Under the pieces are notes generated by a model. It saw nothing but the letters and a program-made list of their open reading frames with translations. It made no database searches and was not told the origin of the DNA. From NCBI GenBank assembly GCA_017634975.1, contig JAGBMJ010000025.1, forward strand, positions 124,001-188,000: 64,000 bases of DNA, given 5' to 3'. Origin of the DNA: Lachnospiraceae bacterium. GTDB taxonomy: Bacteria > Bacillota > Clostridia > Lachnospirales > Lachnospiraceae. Numbering within the stretch: position 1 is the stretch's first letter; every line of letters starts with the position of its first letter. This document shows, piece after piece, positions 37,078 through 45,632 of this stretch. Made by a program: the position numbers and the translations under genes.

Positions 37078-37106
37078 TTGAACATTGATCCTTGAGGTTG
37101 TATACT
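37078..37106 (+). promoter_or_regulatory. Promoter for the third peptidase gene
   Basis: TTGAAC at 37078-37083, a 17-base spacer and TATACT at 37101-37106. The interval from the upstream terminator (36986) to this site holds nothing recognisable. Confidence 0.6.
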
Positions 37107-37125
37107 GAAAAGTAATGAAAAATCC

Positions 37126-37167
37126 ATCGTAACCGGAGGGAGCCGAAGGGTTCAAAACGGTTACGAT
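37126..37167 (+). other. Leader hairpin before the third peptidase gene
   Basis: A perfect 10-bp stem, ATCGTAACCG (37126-37135) with CGGTTACGAT (37158-37167), encloses a 22-base purine-rich loop. It lies between the promoter and the ribosome site (GGAGG, 37176-37180) and has no T run, so it may be a stabilising or regulatory leader structure or a protein-binding dyad. Confidence 0.45.
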
Positions 37168-37189
37168 CCATCCATGGAGGAAGCAGCCG

Positions 37190-40100
37190 ATGAAAAGAAG
37201 GAATAAGCGAAACCTGAACAGGGCACTGGCTCTGCTTACCAGCGGTGCAATGCTGGCCGGAGATCTGTTACCGGTACTTGCTGCCGAACCGACAGAGGGT
37301 GCTGTGAAGGAAGCATCGGAAGGGAACGGGGAAGAAGGGTATTTTCCGTTTGTTCCGGGCTATATCCCGGAGGATGACGATGTTCCTGCGGTAGTGAGCG
37401 GATTGAGCTATGCACAGATGCGCGAGGAACAGGTATCGACGGATGAGGAGCGTCTGTTTACGGCACCTTCCAGTGATGCCACCGAGAGCGCCTATCCGAT
37501 GTCCTATACAGAGGACTGGCTGACCTATATGAAAACCACATATCCGACGACCCGTAATCAGGGCAGTTACGGAACATGCTGGGCGCATTCCGCCATGTTT
37601 TTGGGAGAAGCGTATCTGATCAAACATGGTAAGGCAGATACGAGCATTGATCTGAGCGAACTGCATCACGCCTACTGGAGTTATACGACCGGAACCGGTT
37701 CAGCAGCCGCCGGCTATACGGGAGACAAAGCAGTATATACCAAGTCGGAAGATGCGGAGACGATCCTCGATAACGGCGGCAATCTGAGTTATTCGGCACA
37801 GAGTCTTATGCGTCAGCGCGGCTACGCAAAAGAGAGTGTTGCACCCTATTCCGATGCCGCAAAAGTTGCGGCCGGAAACGGTTTGGATGCAAGTACGGAG
37901 CGGAATGATTCGTTTTATCTGACGAATGCATATGAACTTAATATTCAAGAGAATCCCGGGCTGGTAAAGAGCGCCATCAAGGAAAACGGAGCCGTTGGTG
38001 TTTCCATCTATGCGCAGTCCTACAAAAATCCGCCCACCGGACCGGATTTCTATAACGATTCTAATAATGCGTACTGGTGTCCGCAGGCGTATTCGACCAA
38101 TCACGCCGTGGCCATCGTCGGCTGGGATGATGATTTCCCGGCGGATAGATTTGCTGAACAGGGCGGTCTGCTCCCGGAAGGAGACGGTGCATGGCTGATC
38201 CGGAACAGCTGGTCAACGACGACAAAGGAAGATTATTTTTCTTATTTCTGGTTGTCCTATTATGATGCTTCTCTGCTGAAAAAGCCGGTTGCATGGGCTT
38301 ATGAGGCGGATAACAAATTCCCGTATGACAATCATTATTATTACGATTCCCAGATACATAAGACAGGCTATATCAGTAATTCGACTATACCACTTCACTA
38401 TGCCAATATCTATACCGTGAACGGAGCGGCCGGCGCGGAAAAAGAAGTGCTGGAAGCGGTTGATTTTGAAGTACATTCGGTCCCCGGGGAAGGCGTGGGT
38501 TATACGGTCGAGGTATATACTGACCTGACCGGTGATACGCCGGCAACCGGTACAAAGGTTTCTGCGGCAACGACAACAGGACAGTTGTACTTTAATGGTG
38601 ATTATACGGTGAAACTGGCAGAGCCGGTAAGTCTGACGAAAGGAAGCCGATTTGCGATCGTACTGTATTTTGACAAAGCGGGAATGGGTGTTGCACGCGA
38701 AGTGAGCACACAATTCGGCGCGGTCGCGATAACCGCTGCATCAGCGGGAAACAGCTGTTACCTGAGCGGAAGCACATGGAAAAACAGTGACTATGATTTT
38801 GTATTGGGTGCGCTGACGACAGACGGTGAGGGCGGTGAATCGGTGACCCATGTGACAGGTGTCAGCCTGAATACGGACAGCCTGCAGATGCGTCCGGAGG
38901 ATACGGCGACACTCGTGGCGACCGTAGAGCCGGAAGATGCAGACGATCCGTCCGTGAGCTGGAGCAGCGATGAACCGACGGTAGCGATCGTAGATGCTAA
39001 CGGCAAAGTGACGGCGGTGGCAGAAGGAACGGCAACGATCACCGCAACGACCACCGACGGAGGCTATACGGCGGACTGTGAAGTGACGGTCACGGATGCG
39101 GATGATCTGAAGATCTCTTTTGGAATATCCTCGATTACTTTATGCATGGGGACAAAGGGATATCTGGAGGCAACGGTGATGCCGGAACCGGAGAATCCGC
39201 CGACCTTCATCTGGAGCAGTGGTGATGAAAGCATTGTGACGGTTAAAGAATCCGGAGATGGGGTGGAACTGACACCGGTAGCACTGGGAACGACGGTGGT
39301 TACGGTGAAGACATCAGACGGAAAATCGTCTGCTTCTATTCCGGTGACGGTTAAGGGGATTGATGTGATCGGCGTAACACTGGATAAAGAAACGCTGGAA
39401 TTGAAAGAAGGAGAGAGTGAGACTCTTACAGCATCGATAAAACCGACCGGAGCAACAAATAAGAATGTGATCTGGAGCAGCAGTGATGAGGATGTGGCAA
39501 CGGTAAGTGCAAGCGGTAAAGTAACCGCAGTGTCTGCCGGAACAGCAACAATCACGGTGGTCACGGAAGACGGAGATTTTGATGCGACATGTGAAGTGAC
39601 GGTAACGGAAGCAGAACCGAGCCCGAGTCCGACAGAGCCGGAACCGGTGACGGTCGATGTGACCGGAGTTACTTTGAGTGAAGATACACTGGAGTTAAAA
39701 GAAGGAGAGAGTGCGACCCTTACAGCGACAGTAGAACCGGAAGATGCCACCAATCCGAAGGTAAGCTGGAGCAGCGATGATCCGGATGTGGCAACGGTAA
39801 GTGATAGCGGCAAAGTAACCGCAGTGTCTGCCGGAACGGCAACGATCACGGTGCTCACGGAAGACGGGAACTTTGAAGCAATCTGTGAAGTGACGGTAAC
39901 GGAAGCAGAACCGAGCCCTTCGCCGTCGCCGACGGAACCGGAACCTGTGACAGTCGATGTGACCGGTGTTACTTTGAGCGAAGATACACTGGAGCTAAAA
40001 GAGGGAGAGAGCACAACCCTTACAGCGACAGTAGAACCGGAAGATGCCACCAATCCGAAGGTAAGCTGGAGCAGCGATGATCCGGATGTGGCAACGGTAA

Positions 40101-42091
40101 GTGATAGCGGTAAAGTAACCGCAGTGTCTGCCGGAACGGCAACGATCACAGTGCTCACGGAAGACGGGAACTTTGAAGCAATCTGTGAAGTGACGGTAAC
40201 GGAAGCAGAACCGAGCCCGAGTCCGACAGGGCCGGAAGACGATCCGGAGCCGACAGAGCCGGAAGACGATCCGGAGCCGACAGAGCCGGAAGATGATCCG
40301 GAGCCGACAGAGCCGGAAGATGACCCGGAGCCGACAGAGCCGGAAGATCCGACACCGACAGAGCCGGAAGATCCGACACCTACGGAGCCGGAAGCCCCGA
40401 CGCCTACGGAGCCGGAAGCCCCGACGCCTACGGAGCCGGAAGACCCGACGCCTACGGAGCCGGAAGCCCCGACGCCTACGGAGCCGGAAGACCCGACGCC
40501 TACAGAGCCGGAAGACCCGACGCCTACGGAGCCGGAAGCCCCGACGCCTACGGAGCCGGAAGCCCCGACGCCTACAGAGCCGGAAGACCCGACGCCTACG
40601 GAGCCGGAAGACCCGACGCCTACAGAGCCGGAAGATCCGACGCCTACAGAGCCGGAAGACCCGACGCCTACAGAGCCGGAAGACCCGACGCCTACAGAGC
40701 CGGAAGACCCGACGCCGACAGAGCCGGAAGATCCGACACCTACGGAGCCGGAAGACCCGACGCCTACGGAGCCGGAAGACGATCCGAGTCCGACGCCGGT
40801 ATCGATGGAAGATGCAGCTGCACAGATCGAGGAAAAGGGTGTAGATGCCGTAGTTGAAAGTATTAAGGACAGCGACAGTGCAAGCATTGCGGAGGCAATG
40901 TCCGACCCGAAGCAGGTGGCGGCGCTGGCGCTGATCGAAGATAGTTACAAAGAGGCACACAATATCACGGAGAAGACGCCGGAATCTAAAGTAGAAGGGA
41001 TCGACGCATCCAGGATAGAAATGACGGGTGCTGCATTGAATATCGATTCCGGTTCGGTTGGTCTGGTGATCACCGAGCCGCAGAATACAGAAAAGATCGA
41101 CCGGGACGGATATGGCAAGCTGTTTCTGTTTGATATGACGGTGGATGCAGTCAAAGAGGATGGTTCCAAAGCGGACTATTCCGAAGAGCTGGATATCCCG
41201 GTAACGATCACGATGCCGGTTCCGGAGGTTGTCTCGTTGGACAGCCTGAGCCTCGTACACTTTGACAAGGACGGTCATGGTACGGAACTGAAAATGCTTC
41301 TGGATACAGAGAAGCGTTCGATCACCTTTACGGTGACGCATTTCAGTCTGTTTGCTTTTGCGAATGTGGCGGAAGAACAGGACAAGCCGGAAGAACCCAA
41401 GGAGCCGGTAAGCGGCAATACCTTCTCCGTAGAGGCAGCAGCAAAAGAGGGTATCCCTGTGATCCAAAAGGGGTATACCCTGAAGCTGGAGACGGATCCT
41501 CAGACCGGAGCATTTAAGTCTGCAACGATCTGCGATGCGGAAGGCAAGCCGGCAGATGTGGATTCCTATCTGGCCAATATGGTTACGGAGTATGAAGCGG
41601 ACGGCAAAACACCGAAGACTTTCTACACCCTCGTATTTACGGACGGCAAGTGGGATACTTCCTACGATTCCGGAGAAAAAGGCGCATATGAGTATAAGGG
41701 TGTAGAGTACTTTGTTGCCGGTGGTGTTGTGAACCAGAATGCGAACGGCCTGATCTATACCGGTGCAGCCGGCTGGAGATTCCTGGCGGCAGGTCATGTG
41801 GTAACAGATAATGAAGGCCTGGTAATGTATGCCGACAAGTGGTTCTGGATCGATGCGCAGGGCAAATGTGATGATACATACGCGGCAATCGTGATGTGGA
41901 ACGGAGCGAACTTCTTAGTACACGGCGGCAGACTGCGTACGGATTACACGGGATTTACCTACGATCCTCAGAATACGGCCAAGTGGTATCATATCACGGC
42001 CGGTCAGGTATGGGGCGACGGAGAGATCACCGACATGAGCATCGAAGGCGGCGAGATCACACGTACGGTAGTGAACGGAGTAGTACAATAA
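37190..42091 (+). CDS. Large C1A peptidase with lectin-like, Big_2, PEDPT-repeat and shared-module domains
   Basis: 1633 residues. Signal peptide ~1-31. C1A peptidase (~100-380) with Cys130 in NQGSYGTCWAHS, His305 in NHAVAIVGWDDD and Asn339 in LIRNSWS. Lectin-like domain (~385-535) starting PYDNHYYYDS. Five Big_2-like domains (~554-1003) follow; the last two are near-identical because of a 300-bp duplication. Then come a TEPEDPTP stalk (~1013-1203), a mixed domain of ~200 residues (~1204-1400) whose end (PVTITMPVPEV, then ITFTVTHFSLFAFA) resembles a closing beta-sandwich of clostridial surface proteins, and the shared module (~1407-1633). It is the longest of the three peptidase paralogs. No terminator is visible before the next gene 47 bases away, so the two are probably co-transcribed. 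Confidence 0.92.
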   Translation: MKRRNKRNLNRALALLTSGAMLAGDLLPVLAAEPTEGAVKEASEGNGEEGYFPFVPGYIPEDDDVPAVVSGLSYAQMREEQVSTDEERLFTAPSSDATESAYPMSYTEDWLTYMKTTYPTTRNQGSYGTCWAHSAMFLGEAYLIKHGKADTSIDLSELHHAYWSYTTGTGSAAAGYTGDKAVYTKSEDAETILDNGGNLSYSAQSLMRQRGYAKESVAPYSDAAKVAAGNGLDASTERNDSFYLTNAYELNIQENPGLVKSAIKENGAVGVSIYAQSYKNPPTGPDFYNDSNNAYWCPQAYSTNHAVAIVGWDDDFPADRFAEQGGLLPEGDGAWLIRNSWSTTTKEDYFSYFWLSYYDASLLKKPVAWAYEADNKFPYDNHYYYDSQIHKTGYISNSTIPLHYANIYTVNGAAGAEKEVLEAVDFEVHSVPGEGVGYTVEVYTDLTGDTPATGTKVSAATTTGQLYFNGDYTVKLAEPVSLTKGSRFAIVLYFDKAGMGVAREVSTQFGAVAITAASAGNSCYLSGSTWKNSDYDFVLGALTTDGEGGESVTHVTGVSLNTDSLQMRPEDTATLVATVEPEDADDPSVSWSSDEPTVAIVDANGKVTAVAEGTATITATTTDGGYTADCEVTVTDADDLKISFGISSITLCMGTKGYLEATVMPEPENPPTFIWSSGDESIVTVKESGDGVELTPVALGTTVVTVKTSDGKSSASIPVTVKGIDVIGVTLDKETLELKEGESETLTASIKPTGATNKNVIWSSSDEDVATVSASGKVTAVSAGTATITVVTEDGDFDATCEVTVTEAEPSPSPTEPEPVTVDVTGVTLSEDTLELKEGESATLTATVEPEDATNPKVSWSSDDPDVATVSDSGKVTAVSAGTATITVLTEDGNFEAICEVTVTEAEPSPSPSPTEPEPVTVDVTGVTLSEDTLELKEGESTTLTATVEPEDATNPKVSWSSDDPDVATVSDSGKVTAVSAGTATITVLTEDGNFEAICEVTVTEAEPSPSPTGPEDDPEPTEPEDDPEPTEPEDDPEPTEPEDDPEPTEPEDPTPTEPEDPTPTEPEAPTPTEPEAPTPTEPEDPTPTEPEAPTPTEPEDPTPTEPEDPTPTEPEAPTPTEPEAPTPTEPEDPTPTEPEDPTPTEPEDPTPTEPEDPTPTEPEDPTPTEPEDPTPTEPEDPTPTEPEDPTPTEPEDDPSPTPVSMEDAAAQIEEKGVDAVVESIKDSDSASIAEAMSDPKQVAALALIEDSYKEAHNITEKTPESKVEGIDASRIEMTGAALNIDSGSVGLVITEPQNTEKIDRDGYGKLFLFDMTVDAVKEDGSKADYSEELDIPVTITMPVPEVVSLDSLSLVHFDKDGHGTELKMLLDTEKRSITFTVTHFSLFAFANVAEEQDKPEEPKEPVSGNTFSVEAAAKEGIPVIQKGYTLKLETDPQTGAFKSATICDAEGKPADVDSYLANMVTEYEADGKTPKTFYTLVFTDGKWDTSYDSGEKGAYEYKGVEYFVAGGVVNQNANGLIYTGAAGWRFLAAGHVVTDNEGLVMYADKWFWIDAQGKCDDTYAAIVMWNGANFLVHGGRLRTDYTGFTYDPQNTAKWYHITAGQVWGDGEITDMSIEGGEITRTVVNGVVQ
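39632..40230 (+). repeat. Exact 300-bp tandem duplication of a Big_2 domain
   Basis: Bases 39721-39780 recur identically at 40021-40080, and 39781-39840 recur at 40081-40140 with one change (C to T). The period is exactly 300, one Big_2 domain plus its PSPSPTEP linker. The low divergence points to a recent duplication or homogenisation. Confidence 0.95.
40228..40795 (+). repeat. 24-bp coding tandem repeat (TEPEDPTP stalk)
   Basis: About 23 units. The first four encode the longer type PEDDPEPTE, the rest TEPEDPTP or TEPEAPTP. Units vary mainly at third positions and at the Asp/Ala codon. The array is in frame and codes for an acidic, proline-rich rod. Confidence 0.95.
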
Positions 42092-42138
42092 GAGAAACTG
42101 TATAGAGCTGTTTTCGGAAAAGACAGGAGGAGTGCGGT

Positions 42139-43977
42139 ATGAAGAGAATGTTGTTGCAAAGACTTTTTGCCGGAACGATGACATCGGTGGTATTGATCAC
42201 ACAACCCGTGATGCAGGCGTATGCCTTTGAGGAAGCAGCCGATACGGAGGAGATCCCGGATGAAGAAGAGACGGAAGAGGATCTCGAAGAGATCGAATAT
42301 TATGATGTAGAAGAAGTTTTGGAAGAAGAGGAAGAACCGGAAGAGGCGGAGGCAGAAGAAGCAAGGGTTGCCTCCGGCGAAAAGGGGATCGGCAATACGT
42401 TTTCTAAAGAAGATGCGGAAACGGGAGTGACTGCCGTAGATGCCGATCACACCCTGAAGCTGGAGACGAATGCCAAAGGTCTGTTTGTTTCGGCGGAGAT
42501 CCGGAAAAACAACGGAACCGTTGATAAAAGTATCAGCTCCTATCTGGCGAATATCGTTACGGAGTACGAAAACGACGGTGTTACGCCGAAGACGTTTTAC
42601 ACGCTGGTATTTACGGACGGCAAATGGGATACTTCCTACGATTCCGGAGAAAAGGGCGCGTATGAGTACAAGGGTGTCGAGTACTTTGTTGCCGGCGGTG
42701 TGGTAAATCAGAATGCGAACGGTTTGATCTATACCGGTGCAGCCGGCTGGAGATTCCTGGCGGCAGGGCATGTGGTGACGGACAATGCCGGTCTGGTAAT
42801 GTACAACGGTGACTGGTTCTGGATCGATGCGCAGGGCAAATGTGATGATACATACGCGGCGATCGTGAAGTGGAACGGAGCGGATTTCCTGGTGCACGGA
42901 GGCAGACTGCGGACGGATTACTCCGGTTTTACCTACGATCCGGAACATAAGGATGACTGGTACCATATCGTGAACGGCCAGGTATGGGGGGACGGCAAGA
43001 TCACGGATCAGAGTATCGAGGGCGGCACGATCACCCGCAACGTAGTGAACGGAAAGGTATCCGGTGGAGAACCGAAGGAATACATCAATCCGGTGACCGA
43101 CAAGGAGTTTACCGTGATCCCGGATGACGGCATCGATGATACGGCGGAGATCAATCACGCATTGACGGTAGCTGCGGTAGATACCGATCATCACACTGTC
43201 TATCTGCCGGCCGGCGTATACGATATCAGTATACAGGGCGGGGAAGGAAAGAGCGCCCTCCTGTTCCAGTATGAAGGCCAGAAACTGATCATGGATGAAA
43301 ATGCCGTCCTGCGGTTGTCTTCCAACGGTTATCACGGATACAATGCGATCCTGGTGCATGCAGATAATGTAACGATCAAAGGAGGACAGCTGATCGGTGA
43401 GCGTGCGGGGCATTCCGCGGATGAACTCGGATACGGACACGGTATCGCGATCGACCGGGCCCATGCCGGTATCTATGATATGAAGATCTGCTCCAACAGG
43501 GGAGACGGCATCTATCTGGCAGACCGGGGAAGCAAGGTCGAGTGCTATGATGTAACGATCAATAATTGTGAGGTCTATGACAATGCACGCAGCAACATTT
43601 CGATCGTCCGGGCCGATGATGTCAGCATCACGGGTTGTGATCTGCACGGTGCCTATGGGACTGCACCGATGGCAGGACTGAATATCGAACCCAACCGGTC
43701 GTCTTCGGGAAGCTTTTATTGCTGCAACCGGATCACGGTGAAAGATACGGTCTTCTCCAGTTATCAGAATGTGGCTCCGTTCCTCGGGGATGACGGATTG
43801 TGGTGCGGATATGCGTATCTGGTACTGTCTCACACCGGCGGCATTGTTGCCACGGATGTTACTCTTCAGAACTGCACCTTTAACGGGGCATTTGATAACG
43901 GGGATACGAGCGGGACTTATGTAAAGGACTGCGTATTCAACGGAGATATTTTTGAAAGAAGTCCGATCACGTATTAA
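42139..43977 (+). CDS. Secreted beta-helix protein with an INTERNAL shared module
   Basis: 612 residues from ATG 42139 (AGGAGG upstream). Signal peptide ~1-29, acidic linker to ~78, then the shared module at ~84-308 (NTFSKEDAETGVTAVDADH start; VVNGKVSGG end). Unlike all its sisters the protein goes on: residues ~312-612 form a right-handed parallel beta-helix of the pectate-lyase/polysaccharide-hydrolase type (GVYDISIQGGEGK, NVTIKGGQLIGE, GIAIDRAHAGIYD, ISIVRADDVSITG). A catalytic triad for pectin cleavage cannot be assigned by eye, so the substrate is open. The module is closest in wording to that of the upstream peptidase (DSGEKGAYEYKG and [17 protein letters not shown] in both), which fits local duplication. 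A strong terminator follows. Confidence 0.9.
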   Translation: MKRMLLQRLFAGTMTSVVLITQPVMQAYAFEEAADTEEIPDEEETEEDLEEIEYYDVEEVLEEEEEPEEAEAEEARVASGEKGIGNTFSKEDAETGVTAVDADHTLKLETNAKGLFVSAEIRKNNGTVDKSISSYLANIVTEYENDGVTPKTFYTLVFTDGKWDTSYDSGEKGAYEYKGVEYFVAGGVVNQNANGLIYTGAAGWRFLAAGHVVTDNAGLVMYNGDWFWIDAQGKCDDTYAAIVKWNGADFLVHGGRLRTDYSGFTYDPEHKDDWYHIVNGQVWGDGKITDQSIEGGTITRNVVNGKVSGGEPKEYINPVTDKEFTVIPDDGIDDTAEINHALTVAAVDTDHHTVYLPAGVYDISIQGGEGKSALLFQYEGQKLIMDENAVLRLSSNGYHGYNAILVHADNVTIKGGQLIGERAGHSADELGYGHGIAIDRAHAGIYDMKICSNRGDGIYLADRGSKVECYDVTINNCEVYDNARSNISIVRADDVSITGCDLHGAYGTAPMAGLNIEPNRSSSGSFYCCNRITVKDTVFSSYQNVAPFLGDDGLWCGYAYLVLSHTGGIVATDVTLQNCTFNGAFDNGDTSGTYVKDCVFNGDIFERSPITY

Positions 43978-43994
43978 TGATCTTTAGGAAAGCG

Positions 43995-44028
43995 AAACGG
44001 CGGCAGTACACGAAACTGCCGCCGTTTT
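43995..44028 (+). terminator. Rho-independent terminator closing the surface-protein array
   Basis: Perfect 13-bp stem AAACGGCGGCAGT (43995-44007) / ACTGCCGCCGTTT (44015-44027) with a 7-base loop. Confidence 0.9.
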
Positions 44029-44043
44029 ATACGTTACAGAAAA

Positions 44044-44072
44044 TTGACATTTTATGTAGTACATATTATAAT
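44044..44072 (+). promoter_or_regulatory. Consensus promoter of the polysaccharide assembly locus
   Basis: Perfect TTGACA (44044-44049) and perfect TATAAT (44067-44072) with a 17-base spacer: the best sigma-A match in the window. Confidence 0.85.
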
Positions 44073-44116
44073 CAACTCGATTTTAACAGAGAAAACACCC
44101 GGGGAAAAACGATTCC

Positions 44117-45622
44117 ATGAAAGGTCTGAAAAATATAGAAAATGCCATGCTGGTTCTGTGCCTGGGCGCAGAAGCCATGGCTTATGTATATGCGCTGCTG
44201 TTCCGGTATGTCCTGCTGAACTGGTATTATACCAATCCCACCAGAGAGAATGATTTCTACAAACTGTTCGGAGGGATCCTGTTGTTCTTATACTGGGCAG
44301 TCTTTTTGTACCGTAAGAAAAAGAGAGCGGTAGTCTGGGAACAGGACAACTGGGACAGGGCTTTGGAAGTATTCAAACATCATATCACGATGATCATTAC
44401 CGTAGTGATCTTCCTGTTCTTTATCGGATGGTCCGCCAGGATATCCCGTACGGTCCTGGCTCTGACGGCATCGTTTGGTATGATCTTTGATCTGGTGATC
44501 CGCTGGCAGTTCGGAGAAAGAGTAGCCAGAAGACGCCAGAAAACGGAAAAGATACAGCAGGTGGTCCTGATCGCATGTGAAGAAGAAAGCGAACGCCTGC
44601 GCTGGTGTATCGAACGGTACGGATATAATAATGAATGGAAAGAGATCCACAGCCGCTGTAAAGTCGTGCAGACGGTCACTCCGCAGGAGTGGGAACCTGC
44701 CGCGGAAGCGGACATGATCTATTTATCGGACCGGGCAAAGAGGATGCTGAAGGAGGAACAGCTGCAGCAGCTGGAAGGGTATGGCATTCCGCTATGCAGC
44801 GAGCTGAAGCCATGGGCACAGTCTCCCGGAACGGATATGGTGGTGAAGAATGGCGGAAATGCGGTATTGTTCCGTAGTCTGATGAACCGGCGGTCACCGG
44901 TTTTGGGCGTCAATTATACGACAGCCAATATCACGGAGGTGGCTTCCTATCTGATCAGTCACTCCGCGGAACTGGGCGGTAAGTATATCTGTTTTTCCAA
45001 TGTCCATACGACGGTGATGGCGGCGGATCAGCCGGAATACAAAGAGATACTGAACGGTTCGGCCATGACATTTCCCGACGGGATGCCGATCGCAAAAAAG
45101 ATCCGGCAGAACGGATATTATGAGGCGGAGAGAGTAGCGGGACCGGATCTGATGGAAGAGCTTTTCCGCCAGAGCATGGGGAGCGGGAAAAAACATTATT
45201 TCTACGGCTCAACGGAAACTACGGTAGAGAAACTGAAGGAACGTCTGTCGGAACGGTTTCCCTGGATGGAGATCGTCGGTATGGTCTCCCCGCCGTTCCG
45301 GGAACTGACGGAGGAAGAGGATGACGAGGCCGTCCGGCAGATCAACGAAAGCGGTGCGGACTTTGTCTGGATCGGACTTGGGGCGCCGAAGCAGGAACGC
45401 TGGATGAAGGCTCATGCAGGAAAGATCCACGCGGTGATGCTGGGAGTGGGTGCAGGGTTTGACTTTCATGCCGGTACGATCCGCAGGGCGCCGAGGATCA
45501 TACAAAAACTGGGGCTGGAATGGCTGTACCGTCTGTTTCAGAATCCGGGGAGGTTATTCCGGCGGTATTTTGTCACAAATATAAAATTTTTCCTGTACAC
45601 AAAGTTGAAAAGCAAACGATAG
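44117..45622 (+). CDS. WecG/TagA-type (GT26) glycosyltransferase fused to an N-terminal membrane domain
   Basis: 501 residues. Four hydrophobic segments lie in residues ~10-135, and a linker region (~145-240) contains the Rossmann-like phrase QQVVLIACEEESERL. The WecG/TagA/CpsF (GT26) domain fills ~255-500, with FPDGMPIAKKI, GKKHYFYGS and the signature WIGLGAPKQERWM. GT26 enzymes add a ManNAc-type residue to a lipid-linked acceptor early in wall teichoic acid or enterobacterial antigen synthesis. Usual family members are ~240-residue soluble or peripheral proteins. Here the N-terminal half resembles the membrane and sensor part of a sugar-1-phosphate transferase, as if its catalytic end had been swapped for GT26. 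The next gene encodes a complete enzyme of that other type. Confidence 0.85.
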   Translation: MKGLKNIENAMLVLCLGAEAMAYVYALLFRYVLLNWYYTNPTRENDFYKLFGGILLFLYWAVFLYRKKKRAVVWEQDNWDRALEVFKHHITMIITVVIFLFFIGWSARISRTVLALTASFGMIFDLVIRWQFGERVARRRQKTEKIQQVVLIACEEESERLRWCIERYGYNNEWKEIHSRCKVVQTVTPQEWEPAAEADMIYLSDRAKRMLKEEQLQQLEGYGIPLCSELKPWAQSPGTDMVVKNGGNAVLFRSLMNRRSPVLGVNYTTANITEVASYLISHSAELGGKYICFSNVHTTVMAADQPEYKEILNGSAMTFPDGMPIAKKIRQNGYYEAERVAGPDLMEELFRQSMGSGKKHYFYGSTETTVEKLKERLSERFPWMEIVGMVSPPFRELTEEEDDEAVRQINESGADFVWIGLGAPKQERWMKAHAGKIHAVMLGVGAGFDFHAGTIRRAPRIIQKLGLEWLYRLFQNPGRLFRRYFVTNIKFFLYTKLKSKR

Positions 45623-45632
45623 GTGGCAATAA

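Noticed and set aside
6504-43977. Sortase (LPXTG) anchoring or a type 9-like C-terminal sorting domain
   Set aside because: No LPXTG, hydrophobic tail or basic end follows the module, and one member carries the module internally, so a C-terminal sorting tag does not fit.
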